A stretch of 64,000 bases of DNA from Alkalihalobacterium alkalinitrilicum (GTDB taxonomy: Bacteria; Bacillota; Bacilli; Bacillales; Bacillaceae_F), in NCBI RefSeq assembly GCF_002019605.1, contig NZ_KV917368.1, forward strand, positions 2,571,574 to 2,635,573. Direction: 5' to 3'. Below the pieces are notes generated by a model. It was not told the origin of the DNA, made no database searches, and saw only the letters and a program-made list of their open reading frames with translations. Position numbers and translations under genes: made by a program. Shown here in pieces: positions 56,169 to 64,000 of this stretch (its first letter is position 1; every line of letters starts with the position of its first letter).

Positions 56169-56711
56169 TTAATAGAATAGAAAAAATAAGGTGATCAGTA
56201 GAAAACCTACGCTCCCTCCAATCATAAAATACTTCATCTTAAATTTCAAACCGATAATAAGCCAAAGAATACAATTGGCAAAAATAACAATAGACATGGC
56301 TAAACGATTGTTAGGTAATATTTGTTCTACTCCCTCAACTACTACTACCAGTAAAATAATCGCAGCGATTAAAAAATAAAAATGTCCTAATTGAGATAAC
56401 GTACTTACCGTTTTTTTCGCAAGAAAAGCCGTAATTAACACACAAATAATTCCAAAGACGATTTGCAATAAAAAAGGAAAATCAGTAAAATAAATGACAA
56501 CAACCGTTAATAATAATAGGATTTGAACGATAAAGAAGTTTAACATAGACCGAATGCTTACATTAGTGCGTGCTTTATTTGGTATGATTGGATCTTCTTC
56601 TCCCTCACTATAAAGGGTAAGGAGATAATTACAATATTGCTCGGGAAGAAGTCGTGTTTGTTTCCAATATTTTATCTCTTTTATAATAATTTCTTTCCGC
56701 TCTTGGTTCAT
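56169..56711 (-). CDS. Hypothetical membrane protein
   Basis: 180 residues: polar N-terminus (about 1-50, ERKEIIIKEIKYWKQTRLLP followed by EQYCNYLLTLYSEG) then about five to six TM helices to the C-terminus. The N-terminal block resembles a small cytosolic domain seen on other Bacillus membrane proteins, but I cannot name the family. RBS AGGAGGGG. Between cccA and sigA. Confidence 0.65.
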   Translation of the reverse strand: MNQERKEIIIKEIKYWKQTRLLPEQYCNYLLTLYSEGEEDPIIPNKARTNVSIRSMLNFFIVQILLLLTVVVIYFTDFPFLLQIVFGIICVLITAFLAKKTVSTLSQLGHFYFLIAAIILLVVVVEGVEQILPNNRLAMSIVIFANCILWLIIGLKFKMKYFMIGGSVGFLLITLFFLFY

Positions 56712-56783
56712 CCTTTCCCCTCCTGAAGCTCTAAATAACTATATTTATTATCGTACGGAAGAGCGAAAAATTGAAGTAAAAAA

Positions 56784-56802
56784 GCTGACTCAAAGAGTCA
56801 GC
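56784..56802 (-). terminator. Terminator after sigA
   Basis: GCTGACTC / GAGTCAGC, 3-nt loop, followed by TTTTTTAC on the minus strand. Confidence 0.88.
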
Positions 56803-56811
56803 GTTGAATAA

Positions 56812-57927
56812 TTAATCTAAGAAATCTTTTAGTCGCTTACTTCGACTTGGATGTCTCAATTTTCTTAAGGCTTTCGCTTCAATTTGACGAATTCTCTCAC
56901 GTGTAACACCGAATACTTTACCAACTTCTTCAAGTGTACGTGTTCTACCGTCATCTAAGCCAAAGCGAAGTCTAAGAACATTTTCTTCCCGATCCGTTAA
57001 TGTGTCCAGCACATCTTCAAGCTGCTCTTTTAATAACTCATATGCGGCTGCGTCTGAAGGAGCTAACGCATCTTGGTCTTCGATAAAATCACCTAAATGC
57101 GAGTCATCTTCTTCACCAATCGGTGTTTCTAATGAAACAGGTTCTTGAGCAATCTTAAGAATTTCTCGTACCTTTTCAGGTGTTAGATCCATTTCTTCTG
57201 ATACTTCTTCTGGAGTAGGCTCACGACCTAAATCCTGCAGTAATTGACGCTGTACCCGAATTAATTTATTAATCGTCTCAACCATATGAACTGGAATTCG
57301 AATGGTACGAGCTTGGTCAGCAATCGCACGTGTGATCGCTTGGCGAATCCACCAAGTTGCATACGTACTAAATTTATATCCTTTGCGATAGTCGAACTTT
57401 TCAACAGCCTTAATTAATCCCATATTTCCTTCTTGGATTAAATCAAGGAACAACATTCCACGACCAACATACCGCTTAGCAATACTAACAACGAGACGTA
57501 GGTTGGCTTCCGCTAATCGCCGCTTTGCTTCTTCGTCACCGTCTTCAATTTTTTTTGCTAAATTGATCTCTTCTTCAGCAGAAAGAAGTGGAACTCGACC
57601 AATTTCTTTTAAATACATACGAACTGGATCATTAATCTTAATTCCAGGAGGTACACTTAAGTCGTTTAAATCAAATTCTTCTTCTTTCTCCATTTGTTGC
57701 ATATTAGGTACATCATCATTATCATTTAATATTTCAATACCTTGTTCACCTAAGTATTCGAAAAACTCGTCAATTTGGTCTGAATCTTGGTCAAATACTG
57801 CAAGTTTTTCTGTAATTTCTGCGTAGGTTAGTACTCCTCTTTTTTTCCCTAACTCAACTAGTTGTTCCTTTACTTGATCGATGGTCAAATCTCCATCCGC
57901 GAGTGGGCGTAATGGTTTCTCAGCCAT
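56812..57927 (-). CDS. rpoD: RNA polymerase primary sigma factor SigA (RpoD)
   Basis: 371 residues from ATG 57927 (GGAGGGGATCG upstream). Region 1.1 (about 1-90), 1.2 with [20 protein letters not shown] near 105, region 2 with [20 protein letters not shown] near 165 and [20 protein letters not shown] near 192, region 3, and region 4 HTH with [20 protein letters not shown] near 335. Housekeeping sigma. In the macromolecular synthesis cluster yqxD-dnaG-rpoD. Confidence 0.97.
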   Translation of the reverse strand: MAEKPLRPLADGDLTIDQVKEQLVELGKKRGVLTYAEITEKLAVFDQDSDQIDEFFEYLGEQGIEILNDNDDVPNMQQMEKEEEFDLNDLSVPPGIKINDPVRMYLKEIGRVPLLSAEEEINLAKKIEDGDEEAKRRLAEANLRLVVSIAKRYVGRGMLFLDLIQEGNMGLIKAVEKFDYRKGYKFSTYATWWIRQAITRAIADQARTIRIPVHMVETINKLIRVQRQLLQDLGREPTPEEVSEEMDLTPEKVREILKIAQEPVSLETPIGEEDDSHLGDFIEDQDALAPSDAAAYELLKEQLEDVLDTLTDREENVLRLRFGLDDGRTRTLEEVGKVFGVTRERIRQIEAKALRKLRHPSRSKRLKDFLD

Positions 57928-57997
57928 TCGATCCCCTCCTTCCATTGATACAACACGTCAACTTTCTTCAGATGAATCCTCATCTCTCTAGCAGGTG

Positions 57998-59806
57998 CTA
58001 TCGTTTCAAGTCTTTTTTCATTCGGATGATATCCATAGCAATTTGAGCTGCCATTAATACATCTTTTTGTTTTTCAGCTTCTTTTTTCTCTTTTTCTTTT
58101 TGTTCTATTTCTACCCATTTTGGATAGGTTTCAATCTTATTAATGTAATCCGATAATTCTTGATCAGATAAATCATCACTAATCTCAAGCATCGCAATTT
58201 CAGCAGCTAGCCTTCTTAACTTCTCGTCATCAAGTCTTTCAATAAAAAGACTTGGATTAGGTTCAAATCCTTCACCATAATAAGCAAAGAGATGCGCAAC
58301 AATTGCGTGATATTCATCTATGTTAAAAGCTCCACCAATTTTTTCTTGGATGGTAGCAGCTGTTTCTGCATTTTTCATCATATGTGCTAAAAGAATTCTT
58401 TCAGCATTGTGATAAGCGGGAAGTAACTTTTTCTGCTCAAACCCTCGATGTTTTTTTATTTCGACCAAGGATCGAACATTTTGTTGTTGCCCTCCCTTAT
58501 TTCGTTTTTCTCGAAAAATTCGATGCTGTTCTTGCTTTAGTGCCTCCAATGATAAAGAAAATTCATTAGCGATTTGTCTCAAGTAATGATCTCTTTCAAC
58601 TGCACGAGGAAGATCAGATATTTCATTAAGTACTTCTTCGATATACCTCATCCTTTCTCCTTCATCGAGGAGGTTTTTCCCTCGTTTTAAATATTGCATT
58701 TTGAAAGACATCAGTGTAAGACTACCATTGATAATTTCTCGCTTAAATTGCTCCCCACCATTAAGCCGAATGTAATCATCTGGGTCTTGCCCTCCTGGTA
58801 ACAATGCTACTTTAACATAACACCCCACTTGAACGAGCATCGAAGCAGCTCTTGATGAAGCCTGTATCCCCGCTTCATCAGAGTCATAACATAAGATAAC
58901 AGTTTCGGCATTCCTTCGAATAACTTTTGCCTGTTCCTCGGTAAGTGCTGTGCCTAAGGTTGCAATGCCGTTTGAAATTCCAGCTCCCCATGCGGATATC
59001 ACATCAATATATCCTTCAAAAAGTACTGCTTGATTTAACTTTCTAATGTTCGGGCGAGCTAAATGGATCCCATAAAGCGTACGACTTTTATTAAAGAGAA
59101 CCGTTTCTGGACTGTTTAAATATTTGGGCTTTCCATCATCAATAATCCGTCCACCAAAAGCGATTACATTTCCTTGTCCGTCCCAAATTGGAAACATCAC
59201 ACGATTACGGAAACGATCAAATAATTTACCGTCAAACTCACGGACCGATAATAATCCTGCTTTTTCAAGGGACTTTAGGTTGTATCCTCTCTTTTCTAAC
59301 AGGTTTGTTAAACTATCCCAATGATTTGGGGCAAAGCCAATTTGAAAAGTTTCGAGCATTTCTTGTGTAAATCCTCTTTGCTCCACATAATTTAACCCTG
59401 TAGCCCCCATATCAGTTTTAAGGAGAATGTGATGGTAAAATTTCATTGCAAGTTCATGTGCGGCTTCTATAACAGACTGATCATTCGATTTTGCTTTATT
59501 GGAACTAATACTAGGAAGTTCAATATTTGACCGTTCCCCTAGCCTTACAACTGCCTCAACAAAACTAAGGCCTTCTAATTCCATAAGAAAAGAAAAAACA
59601 TTACCGCCAGCTCCACAGCCGAAACAATGATAAAGTTGTTTATCTGGTGAAACTGAAAAAGAAGGTGTCTTTTCACCGTGAAATGGACAAAGACCAATGT
59701 AATTTCTTCCTTGTTTTTTTAACTGTACATATTCGTTAATCACTTCTACAATATCTGCCGACTTACGAACTTCCTCAACTTTTTCTTCTGGGATGCGGTT
59801 AACCAT
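57998..59806 (-). CDS. dnaG: DNA primase DnaG
   Basis: 602 residues. N-terminal zinc ribbon with Cys 40, His 43, Cys 61, Cys 64 (GLCPFHGEKTPSFS, YHCFGCGAGGN), TOPRIM catalytic core with VLFEGYIDVISAWGAG near 255 and CYDSDEAGIQAS near 300, and a helicase-binding C-terminal domain (about 450-602). Makes RNA primers for replication. 70 bp upstream of rpoD on the same strand. Confidence 0.96.
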   Translation of the reverse strand: MVNRIPEEKVEEVRKSADIVEVINEYVQLKKQGRNYIGLCPFHGEKTPSFSVSPDKQLYHCFGCGAGGNVFSFLMELEGLSFVEAVVRLGERSNIELPSISSNKAKSNDQSVIEAAHELAMKFYHHILLKTDMGATGLNYVEQRGFTQEMLETFQIGFAPNHWDSLTNLLEKRGYNLKSLEKAGLLSVREFDGKLFDRFRNRVMFPIWDGQGNVIAFGGRIIDDGKPKYLNSPETVLFNKSRTLYGIHLARPNIRKLNQAVLFEGYIDVISAWGAGISNGIATLGTALTEEQAKVIRRNAETVILCYDSDEAGIQASSRAASMLVQVGCYVKVALLPGGQDPDDYIRLNGGEQFKREIINGSLTLMSFKMQYLKRGKNLLDEGERMRYIEEVLNEISDLPRAVERDHYLRQIANEFSLSLEALKQEQHRIFREKRNKGGQQQNVRSLVEIKKHRGFEQKKLLPAYHNAERILLAHMMKNAETAATIQEKIGGAFNIDEYHAIVAHLFAYYGEGFEPNPSLFIERLDDEKLRRLAAEIAMLEISDDLSDQELSDYINKIETYPKWVEIEQKEKEKKEAEKQKDVLMAAQIAMDIIRMKKDLKR

Positions 59807-59812
59807 CTTTCA

Positions 59813-60318
59813 TCACCAATCTTCTATCTGATTAGGATTACCATTCTGGTTACTATATTTTCGACCTTTTTCGGCAAATTCCTTCTTCTGTAGAAATATT
59901 TTTCTTAAATTGGTACAAAAATGTTTGCGATCCGTTGCTGTAAATGCTTTAGGCCCTTTTGTCTTATTTCCAGCCCTCCTTTGTTTTTGAGACCAATGCC
60001 TTAATTGAAGGATCGTGATCATTTCATCTTCTGTAAAAATTTTTCCTCGTGGTGATAATACAGACAACTTCCGTCCTACCAGAATGGAAGCAAGGGCATG
60101 ATCTTGTGTAACGACAACATCATTTTCCTTCGCATTGTTCATAATAAACAAATCTGCAGCCTCTTTGTCTGGATCTACCAACACAACTTTAGCTTGTTCA
60201 TACTGAGCTGATGAGAATATGAGGAAACAAAAATGACCTCTACATTAAATTCTGCTATTATTTCGTCCTTGACTGGACAAGAATCAGCATCAACATATAC
60301 ATATGATTTCGTTAACAT
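59813..60318 (-). pseudogene. yqxD: YqxD/YaiI family protein (DUF188), frameshifted
   Basis: The N-terminal part from ATG 60318 (SYVYVDADSCPVKDEIIAEF then NVEVIFVSSYSHQ) and the C-terminal part (AKVVLVDPDKEAADLFIMNN; DVVVTQDHALASILV; LSPRGKIFTEDE) are both well conserved but lie in different frames; the shift is near 60205-60212 in a CAGCTCAG run. Otherwise a normal PIN-like DUF188 protein, the usual first gene before dnaG. Either a real one-base indel or a sequencing error. The C-terminal 123 codons remain open. Confidence 0.82.
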
Positions 60319-60539
60319 GGTCTCTATTTCTACATCTCCTAACAAAATCCTTCTTAAAAGTGTTCTTCAGAAATGAAATATGTCGACAAATCCTCGTCAA
60401 TAACTATCATTACCAAAAAACACAGAAAAAGTCTTGACTTTTTCAATTTATTTGTTCTTTTTTTGTTTTATGCTAAATCTAGATGTTTTTTTATCACAAA
60501 TTTTCATTATAATAATTATTTGTTAATTTGACTACTATC

Positions 60540-60925
60540 ATGCTTAAAAAATTTTCCTGTAAGAAAAGTGGAAGGCGCCAGCTTATCAGGGACAAGCGCT
60601 GGAAGGCTAGCAATAGATGTGCCGTTTTTTGATATCGGTTGATAGACCGAAGCCGCCGTTTAGTGCCGCATGGACTGGAGCTGCTTATTCCTTTCAGTTG
60701 CAAAATGCTGTTTTCGCAACAATTTGATTCACCTCAATTTGCCTTACAGTAAAGAGGAGAGCGAAGTCCATTAGACCTGAACTCTGCAGCTAGACAATCG
60801 AAAAGCGAAAGGCTTGTGGGTAGCCATGACTAGCAGTTGTTCTTGCTCGCGAAAGTCTGCTTTTTTGTTTTTTGGTTCTGTCAGAACATTTGACCTCAAG
60901 AGGTAAAATCCATGCGCTAGACAAA
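60540..60925 (+). repeat. Degenerate Bacillaceae-type intergenic repeat cluster
   Basis: Blocks AAGAAAAGTGGAAGGCGCC, GACAAGCGCTGGAAGGC, then GAAAAGCGAAAGGC, AAAGTCTGCTTTTTTG, ATTTGACCTCAAGAGG and GCGCTAGACAAAAG follow the order of the repeat at 55331. It fills most of the 632-base gap between yqxD and ppsR; 60319-60540 is A/T-rich with no gene seen. Confidence 0.65.
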
Positions 60926-60930
60926 AGAAT

Positions 60931-60952
60931 AGAGGCTGAATAGTCAGCCTCT
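60931..60952 (-). terminator. Terminator overlapping the ppsR stop
   Basis: AGAGGCTGA / TCAGCCTCT, 4-nt loop, followed by ATTCTTTTG on the minus strand. Confidence 0.82.
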
Positions 60953-61766
60953 ACTTGCCTTGAAACATATTCGAAATAAGGTTTGCTGTTTCCTCTACAG
61001 CTTTGCTCGATACATCAATAACCGTACACCCAATTCGATTCATAATTTTTTCAGCATACTCAAGTTCTTGTTTTATTCTTTCTATATTTGCGTAGTTAGC
61101 TTCTGCTTTTAATCCTAAAGCTTTTAAACGTTCTGTTCTTATATCATTTAACTTCTCAGCATTAATAATAAGACCGATACATTTTTTTGGAGTCACCTTA
61201 AATAGTTCTTCAGGTGGCTCTACTTCAGGAACGAGCGGAACATTAGCTACTTTGAAACGCTTATGTGCTAAATACTGTGAAAGAGGCGTTTTCGAAGTGC
61301 GTGACACCCCAATCAATACGATGTCTGCCCGAACAATTCCTCTTGGATCTCTTCCATCGTCATACTTTACAGCAAATTCAATCGCTTCAACCTTTCGAAA
61401 ATAGTCTTCATCTAGTCGATACACAAGCCCTGGTTCATACCGTGGTTGTTTTTGTGTAATTGTTGCGATTTTCTCCATCATAGGACCAATAATATCTACA
61501 ACCTCGACACGTGCAGCTTGAGCTTGTTCAATTAAGTAGTCTTTTACCTCTGGAATAACTAACGTAAAAGCAATAATCGCTTGTGCTTGTTGCGCTAGAC
61601 CAACTACTTCATCAATTGTACTTTTATCATCAACATAGGGAATTCTCCTGATTTCAACACCAGAACCACTATATTGACTTGCTGCAGCTCGTACAACTAA
61701 TTCAGCAGTTTCACCTACTGAATCTGATACAACATAAACAATTGGGCGATGATTAAATACCTCCAT
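60951..61766 (-). CDS. ppsR: Pyruvate, phosphate dikinase regulatory protein PpsR (YqfL, DUF299)
   Basis: 271 residues from ATG 61766 (GAGGAGG 5 nt upstream). Bifunctional kinase/pyrophosphorylase of PPDK or PEP synthase: [19 protein letters not shown] near 10-28, P-loop-like [18 protein letters not shown] near 147-164 and DDGRDPRG near 132. Next to ccpN, which in B. subtilis (yqfL) modulates CcpN activity. Soluble. Confidence 0.93.
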   Translation of the reverse strand: MEVFNHRPIVYVVSDSVGETAELVVRAAASQYSGSGVEIRRIPYVDDKSTIDEVVGLAQQAQAIIAFTLVIPEVKDYLIEQAQAARVEVVDIIGPMMEKIATITQKQPRYEPGLVYRLDEDYFRKVEAIEFAVKYDDGRDPRGIVRADIVLIGVSRTSKTPLSQYLAHKRFKVANVPLVPEVEPPEELFKVTPKKCIGLIINAEKLNDIRTERLKALGLKAEANYANIERIKQELEYAEKIMNRIGCTVIDVSSKAVEETANLISNMFQGK

Positions 61767-61801
61767 CACTACCTCCTCATTAGCGCAAACCATTCATTAA
61801 A

Positions 61802-62447
61802 TTATATTAATTCATCGTTCGCTAAGTCCACTAACACTTTCGTAATGTTCGTTTTTGTTAATCTACCGATCACTTCTAGCCCAGATCCTTTATCAAATTC
61901 ACGGACAACAGGTAACGCATCAATTTGTTTATCAATTAATTTATTTGCTACGTCAATAATTAAATCATCTTTTTGACACATTGTTATATTAGGCATCCTC
62001 GTCATAATAATACTTACTGGCATCGTTTCGATTTTTTGACTTCCGATGCTCGCTCGTAACAAATCCTTTCGCGAAAGAACTCCAATTAAAGACGAACTTT
62101 GATCAATAACAAATAAAGTACCAACATCTTCTAGAAACATCGTAACGATTGCATCGTATACCGATGAAGATTCGCTGACAACAACAGGAATGGATTGATA
62201 CTGTTGTACCGTGAGTTTCTTTACTTTTTCTGTTAATAATTGTGAACCTGTCTTACCCGTATAAAAATATCCTACCCTTGGTCTTGCATCTAAAAATCCT
62301 GCCATCGTTAATATAGCCAAATCTGGTCTTAACGTAGCTCTCGTTAAATTCAATCGATCTGCAATCTGTTCTCCAGTAATTGGCCCATTATTTTTCACTA
62401 TATCTATAATCTGCTCTTGTCTAACTGTTAGTTCGATTGTACCTCAC
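61802..62447 (-). CDS. ccpN: Transcriptional repressor CcpN (HTH + two CBS), frameshift at the start
   Basis: HTH domain (TGEQIADRLNLTRATLRPDL) followed by two CBS domains (SIPVVVSESSSVYDAIVTMF near 85; ITMCQKDDLIIDVANKLI near 155), the CcpN layout; represses gluconeogenic genes. The homologous N-terminus TIELTVRQEQIIDIVK is present but is out of frame with the expected GTG start at 62447, which has AAGGCGG upstream: an extra base at 62442-62443 (GTGAGGTACAATC) shifts the frame. The longest legal ORF starts at GTG 62398 and lacks 16 HTH-proximal residues. Confidence 0.8.
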
Positions 62448-62603
62448 CGCCTTCACAACACAAAATGTGTTATGCTTTTATTCTATTATTATATACTAAT
62501 ACAATGAATTTTGGAATATGCGGTGCATTATTTTAAATAACTTGTATTTATAATTAGCTTAGTTACAAAGTAAGGTTGAATATTAAAGTGCTAATTGAAC
62601 GAT

Positions 62604-64000
62604 TTAAGCAAAAACAATCGCATTAAACTTAGCAAAACTTTGAATTGTATTGGCTAATAATTTCATTTGTGCTAAGCGATTTTGTTTTACTTTTTCATCT
62701 TCGGCCATAACCATAATATTATCAAAGTATAAATTTATAGATTTTTGCGTATTCGCTAATGCTTCATAAGCTGTTTTTACATCCCCATTTTCTAAAGCTT
62801 GCCTTACTTTTTGATCAGTTTCTACATAAACAGAGTATAGATCTCTTTCTTCTTCAAGTTCAAATAAACTCTCGGACAACTCCGTTAGCCCACTTGCCTT
62901 AGAAGAGATGTTTGTGACACGACTTAATGCTTCTACCGTTTCTTTAAATTGTGGTTGCTCAAGCTGTTCCATAAGTAATTGAGCTTTATTGACAATCGTA
63001 TCTACTTTCCCAATCGAATCTGAAAGTACAGCATCGACGATATCATAACGAGTTCCTCGTTCCTGAAGTGTGTTCTTCACTCGTAGACTAAAGAACTCAA
63101 TCAAGTCACTAGTAACTTCTTTACTGTCTCGCTTTAATAACTGCTTCTCATCTGCTACTTGTACTGCCAAATCAATGACTTCTTCAACCGATAGTTTAAG
63201 GTCTTTATCTAATATCATCTGAATAATACCTGCTGCTTGACGACGTAAAGCATACGGATCTTGAGAACCCGATGGAATTAGACCAATCCCAAAACAAGTC
63301 ACAATTGTATCTAATTTATCTGCCATACTAACAATAGTCCCCGTTTTTGTTGAAGGACTTTGATCATTAGCAAAACGAGGCATGTAATGTTCTTTAATAG
63401 CCAATGCAACTTCTTTGTCTTCTCCAGCTTTTATAGCGTATTCCTCACCCATTCGCCCTTGCAACTCAGGGAATTCATAGACCATTTGAGTTACTAAATC
63501 AAATTTACACAGCTCAGCTGCTCGCTCAATTTTAGATGTCTCAGTCATAGCTAATGTTCCAGCTATCGCCTTAGAAATGGTTTGAATACGTCTTACTTTT
63601 TCACCTAAAGAACCTAATTCTTCATGATACACAATCGTCTCTAAGCGTTTTAGAGCATCTTCAATTTTTAATTTTTGATCTTCTCGATAGAAAAACTGTG
63701 CATCTGACAAACGAGCACGTAATACTTTTTCATTTCCTTTTACAACATTCTCTAAATGTTCATGATTACCATTTCTTACGGTAATAAAGTAAGGTAATAG
63801 CTTACCTTCTTCTGTTTGAACAGGAAAATAGCGTTGGTGTTCTCGCATAGATGTAATCAATACTTCTTCTGGAACTTCAAGGAAACTTTCATCAAAACTT
63901 CCATGAAGAGCTGTAGGATATTCGAGTAAATTATTTACTTCTTCAAGTAAATCCTCATCAATTGGGACGACCCAACCATTCTGTTCTTCAATCTGTTTGA
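62604..64000 (-). CDS. glyS: Glycyl-tRNA synthetase beta subunit, partial
   Basis: At least 465 C-terminal residues; the frame is open to the window edge. ITSMREHQRYFPVQTEEGKL with PYFITVRNGNHEH and GNEKVLRARLSDAQFFYRED are hallmarks of bacterial GlyS, and the C-terminal third is the DALR-like anticodon-binding domain (about the last 110 residues). Works with GlyQ, expected just outside the window. Followed by ccpN, as in B. subtilis. Confidence 0.95.
   Translation of the reverse strand, partial: KQIEEQNGWVVPIDEDLLEEVNNLLEYPTALHGSFDESFLEVPEEVLITSMREHQRYFPVQTEEGKLLPYFITVRNGNHEHLENVVKGNEKVLRARLSDAQFFYREDQKLKIEDALKRLETIVYHEELGSLGEKVRRIQTISKAIAGTLAMTETSKIERAAELCKFDLVTQMVYEFPELQGRMGEEYAIKAGEDKEVALAIKEHYMPRFANDQSPSTKTGTIVSMADKLDTIVTCFGIGLIPSGSQDPYALRRQAAGIIQMILDKDLKLSVEEVIDLAVQVADEKQLLKRDSKEVTSDLIEFFSLRVKNTLQERGTRYDIVDAVLSDSIGKVDTIVNKAQLLMEQLEQPQFKETVEALSRVTNISSKASGLTELSESLFELEEERDLYSVYVETDQKVRQALENGDVKTAYEALANTQKSINLYFDNIMVMAEDEKVKQNRLAQMKLLANTIQSFAKFNAIVFA

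Noticed and set aside
60494-60703. Open frame of 69 codons in the repeat cluster before yqxD
   Set aside because: Composed of the degenerate intergenic repeat; no RBS or homology visible.

Overview
The window is an A+T-rich chromosomal segment of a spore-forming Bacillaceae bacterium (Bacillus / Anaerobacillus / Alkalihalobacillus type). The evidence is a SpoVAF-like germination protein, strong GGAGG-type ribosome binding sites, frequent TTG/GTG starts, and gene order that tracks the B. subtilis yqg and yqf blocks: thi genes, glcK-yqgQ, gluP-yqgO-yqgN-rpmG, pbpA-yqgE-sodA, yqfZ-ispG-yqfX-yqfW-zur, yqfT-nfo-cshB-yqfQ-ispH-yqfO-trmK-cccA-sigA-dnaG-yqxD-ppsR-ccpN-glyS. No prophage, CRISPR array, intact transposase or defence island is visible; most of the window is core genome.

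Layout. 1-6.6 kb: a partial DUF1385/thiamine-binding open frame, an envelope protein, then the TPP-riboswitch-controlled thiE-thiS-thiG-thiO-thiD operon and a YqgU-like lipoprotein. 6.9-13.8 kb: aspartase, glucokinase-yqgQ, small membrane proteins, a YueI-family protein, a SpoVAF-like protein and an M42 aminopeptidase. 13.9-19.5 kb: rhomboid protease GluP with a HAD phosphatase, lactate dehydrogenase, 5-formyl-THF cyclo-ligase and ribosomal protein L33. 19.6-27.5 kb: an intracellular GH15 glucoamylase-like enzyme, two envelope proteins, penicillin-binding protein PbpA, a probable 6S RNA, an MFS transporter and Mn superoxide dismutase. 27.7-35.4 kb: UppP, five tRNA genes, a DUF1189 protein, a chemoreceptor, an NfeD protein, a DUF1002 secreted protein and an MFS exporter. 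35.5-48.4 kb: isoprenoid gene ispG, Zur and a zinc ABC transporter with two permeases, polyphosphate genes ppx/ppk, a small decayed island (four gene remnants), and a manganese-type ABC pair. 48.7-64 kb: DNA repair, RNA helicase, ispH, trmK, cytochrome c550, the sigA-dnaG macromolecular-synthesis cluster, and ppsR-ccpN-glyS running off the right edge.

How it works together. Metal and phosphate control are readable in the DNA: a perfect 9-1-9 palindrome lies over the znuC promoter with zur in the same operon, an MntR-like box precedes the Mn-type transporter, and direct TTTACA repeats at exact 11-bp spacing precede ppk, suggesting Pho control of polyphosphate synthesis. CcpN and PpsR sit together as gluconeogenesis/PEP-pyruvate regulators.

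Most unusual items: two structured elements (45.7 and 49.0 kb) resembling right ends / omega-RNA-like parts of IS200/IS605-type elements without any tnpB; a dispersed repeat family with conserved ends in four copies; a second family sharing a GGCTGACTCA arm; an exact 63-bp direct repeat at 55.3 kb; a one-base insertion just after the ccpN start codon and a frameshift in yqxD (mutations or assembly errors); a DUF1385-thiamine-binding in-frame fusion; and tiny overlapping ORFs after yqgN. I found no convincing large undescribed system.
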